Source of the DNA: Liquidambar formosana
Lineage: Eukaryota; Streptophyta; Magnoliopsida; Saxifragales; Altingiaceae
NCBI GenBank assembly: GCA_039720395.1
Contig: CM077820.1
Span: 49,771,425-49,835,424 of the forward strand
DNA: 64,000 nt
Direction of reading: 5' to 3'
Notes under the pieces: generated by a model
What the model was told of the DNA's origin: nothing
The model's database searches: none
Seen by the model: only the letters and a program-made list of their open reading frames with translations
Shown: in pieces, positions 62,491-64,000 of the stretch
Numbering within the stretch: the stretch's first letter is position 1
Layout of the letters: every line of letters starts with the position of its first letter
Program-made: the position numbers and the translations under genes

Positions 62491-63638
62491 ATGGCATTGG
62501 GACTGATACAAGGATTAGGAAGGGCGATGCGAGGGAAGCGCACGTCATCCCTCGACATTCTTTTATCAAAATGAGCCCCAAGAGATTACTACAAGGGAAA
62601 GAACTGCAAATCAACCGGTTTCCATACTCACAAAGGTTGGTTTGCTTTCCACTTTGAGATTCAATATGTTTATGTTCTGTTTGGAGTTTCCCTTTAAGGG
62701 TAATGCTACCTTGCCCCACACTTTGCCCCACACTTTGCCCTACTTAGTGCATTTGGGAGGGTTTCAATTTTTAGGGTTTAATCATATCAGTGGGTCCCAC
62801 AACTTTACCCTTCCAAATGCACTAAGTAGGGCAAAGTATAGGGCAAAGTGTGGGGCAAAGTAGCATTACCCTCCATTTAATTGAATTATTCTTTGTTTTG
62901 TTGTTTTATTGCAATGTTGAGTGATATTGTTTCAGTTCCACACATAAAGACCCTTCTGAGAGCTTTTGCTTAAACATGTTATGGTGCTATCTCTAAGATA
63001 TAATATTGTGTACTATATCATTTAAATTTAATTAATTTGTGCGATATTATTTACATACACCATGTCTGCAACTCCATTTGTGTCTGCATATGGCCTGGTT
63101 TCACATAGCATTAGGTGGAAGTCAGTGCAAAGGCTTTAGCTAAACTCATACTAGCATAAAGATTGAAATTTTGTATTATTTATGTTGAAAATACCACAAG
63201 AACAGGAGGAATTCCAACTAAAATGCAGGTTGATGGTGTGTATTAAAAAGAAAATATAGCCCTAGATATAGTGGAATGGTGAAAAAAGGTTTCTTGGAGC
63301 TCCAAGTGGTTGGGTTACAAGCTTTCTTGAGTTAATCTGCTGGGTCTGAAAATTGTAATTTTTAAACTTCCCAAATTTATCACTCCATACCCATGTTGAA
63401 TTCTGACTATTGTAGTCTTACCCGTGCAATATGATATGATTCATTTAGTCCCCCAACGTTTGAGCTAGGGGATCGAGAACAAATGCATGAACTATTGCAT
63501 GATGGGGTACGATTGCAAATGCTTGCACATATAAATTTTTTTGTTTATAATGCCACTTAACATTATGGTGCAGGTGGTTATGTTGTGATGCTGGAGAAAT
63601 TGCCAAACTATGTAGTTGCTAATTTGTCAGACTTCAAG
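62491..63638 (+). pseudogene. Mitochondrial ribosomal protein mL41 copy with premature stop (partial)
   Basis: Exon 1 at 62491-62635 encodes MALGLIQGLGRAMRGKRTSS and continues LDILLSK. Codon 28 (62572-62574) is TGA. The frame then continues without further stop as APRDYYKGKNCKSTGFHTHK, donor CACAAAG|gttgg. Exon 2 at 63574-63638 (acceptor gtgcag) gives GGYVVMLEKLPNYVVANLSDFK, donor gtattt, with the last exon beyond the window. Plant mL41 proteins read SSKRAPRD..., so the TGA most simply is CGA to TGA. VVANLSDFK replaces the usual VVPDLTDFK, another sign of relaxed constraint. mL41 is a small protein of the mitochondrial large subunit. Likely a recent pseudogene or null allele; a sequencing error or readthrough is possible. 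Confidence 0.75.
62698..62871. mobile_element. Mutator-type MITE with 9-bp target duplication
   Basis: 174 bp with inverted ends GGGTAATGCTACYTTGCCCC. It is flanked by TCCCTTTAA (62689-62697) and TCCATTTAA (62872-62880), which agree at eight of nine bases. A 9-bp duplication is typical of Mutator-like elements. It lies inside intron 1 of the mL41 copy. The ends contain a tandem CACTTTGCCC. Confidence 0.75.
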
Positions 63639-63657
63639 GTATTTACATTTCATCATT

Positions 63658-64000
63658 CAGTACAAGAAAAATGAGTATTAACGGCGTCATATTAACGGCG
63701 TGCGCATATGGCATGCCGTTAATAAAGTGATTTTGGAACGGCGTGCCAAAATTAAATGCCATGAATGTAGGGAGAGGAGACCATATTAACGGCATACAAA
63801 GACGTCATGGATAAGCTATTTTACGGCATTCTTTTGCACGCCGTTAATGTTGTCAATTTTCACAGCTTGCTAAAATCATTTTCACGGCTTCTCAAAATAA
63901 GCGCTTGTGAGTGGGAAAATTACGCGGGGGATTTTTTTTTGCCACTTTTTCACCCTTTTATCTCCTGGTTACTTTCCCCTTTTCATTTTTCTATCTCAAC
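63658..64000 (+). mobile_element. CACTA (EnSpm-like) transposon terminus, running off the window
   Basis: CAGTACAAGAAAAA at 63658 is one base from the plant CACTA terminus CACTACAAGAAAAA. It is followed by repeated subterminal motifs TTAACGGC / GCCGTTAA in both orientations (63679-63849). These arrays bind transposase in CACTA elements. The transposase, if any, would be to the right. Inserted in intron 2 of the mL41 copy. Confidence 0.65.

Noticed and set aside
62264..62731. 155-aa minus-strand ORF
   Set aside because: It overlaps the mL41 exon antisense and continues into its intron; no recognisable domain.

Overview
This window is nuclear DNA from a flowering plant, almost certainly a eudicot. 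The evidence is AT-rich intergenic DNA, GT-AG introns, plant-only protein families (gibberellin receptor, H2A with an SQEF tail, plant histidine phosphotransfer protein, RPS2-like LRR), and plant transposons (Helitron, CACTA, hAT- and Mutator-type MITEs, a solo LTR, tRNA-derived SINE-like pieces). A run of 100 Ns marks an assembly gap at 52425-52524. The species cannot be named from the sequence. All exon structures below come from reading splice sites, phase and protein-family continuity by eye.

Layout. (1) 1-4560, minus: the first four coding exons of a chloroplast FtsH/M41-like metalloprotease homologue with an HEAGH motif, running off the left edge; its third coding intron carries a 1,220-bp solo LTR with a perfect 5-bp target duplication. 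(2) 6126-7027, minus: a two-exon histone H2A.X gene. (3) 7.2-20.6 kb: gene-poor DNA with a hAT-like element, two copies of a long-inverted-repeat MITE family and Helitrons. (4) 21087-22816, plus: GID1, the soluble gibberellin receptor. (5) 26830-27020: a decayed tail of the coiled-coil gene that follows. (6) 28166-30091, minus: an intact single-exon, tail-anchored coiled-coil protein of 641 aa. (7) 30.1-34.4 kb: a SINE-like element, a third MITE copy and a minus-strand Helitron. (8) 34480-44153, plus: a 12-exon NSH3-type double-domain nucleoside hydrolase of 875 aa, with a GC-AG intron. (9) 47533-49567, minus: a six-exon AHP1-like histidine phosphotransfer protein of 151 aa. (10) 50-60 kb: gene-poor DNA with the gap, a fourth MITE copy, an orphan LRR exon of an NLR gene, and a segmental duplication. 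(11) 62491-63638, plus: the first two exons of a mitochondrial ribosomal protein mL41 copy with a premature TGA, and with a MITE and a CACTA terminus in its introns.

The genes do not form a pathway cluster. GID1 (gibberellin) and AHP (cytokinin) are both hormone-signalling genes, but they are 25 kb apart on opposite strands and nothing suggests co-regulation.

I found no obvious new defence or metabolic system. The most unusual signal is the MITE family (copies at about 10551, 11035, 32012 and 55495). Its core is shared, but its outer arms differ between copies while still matching within each copy.
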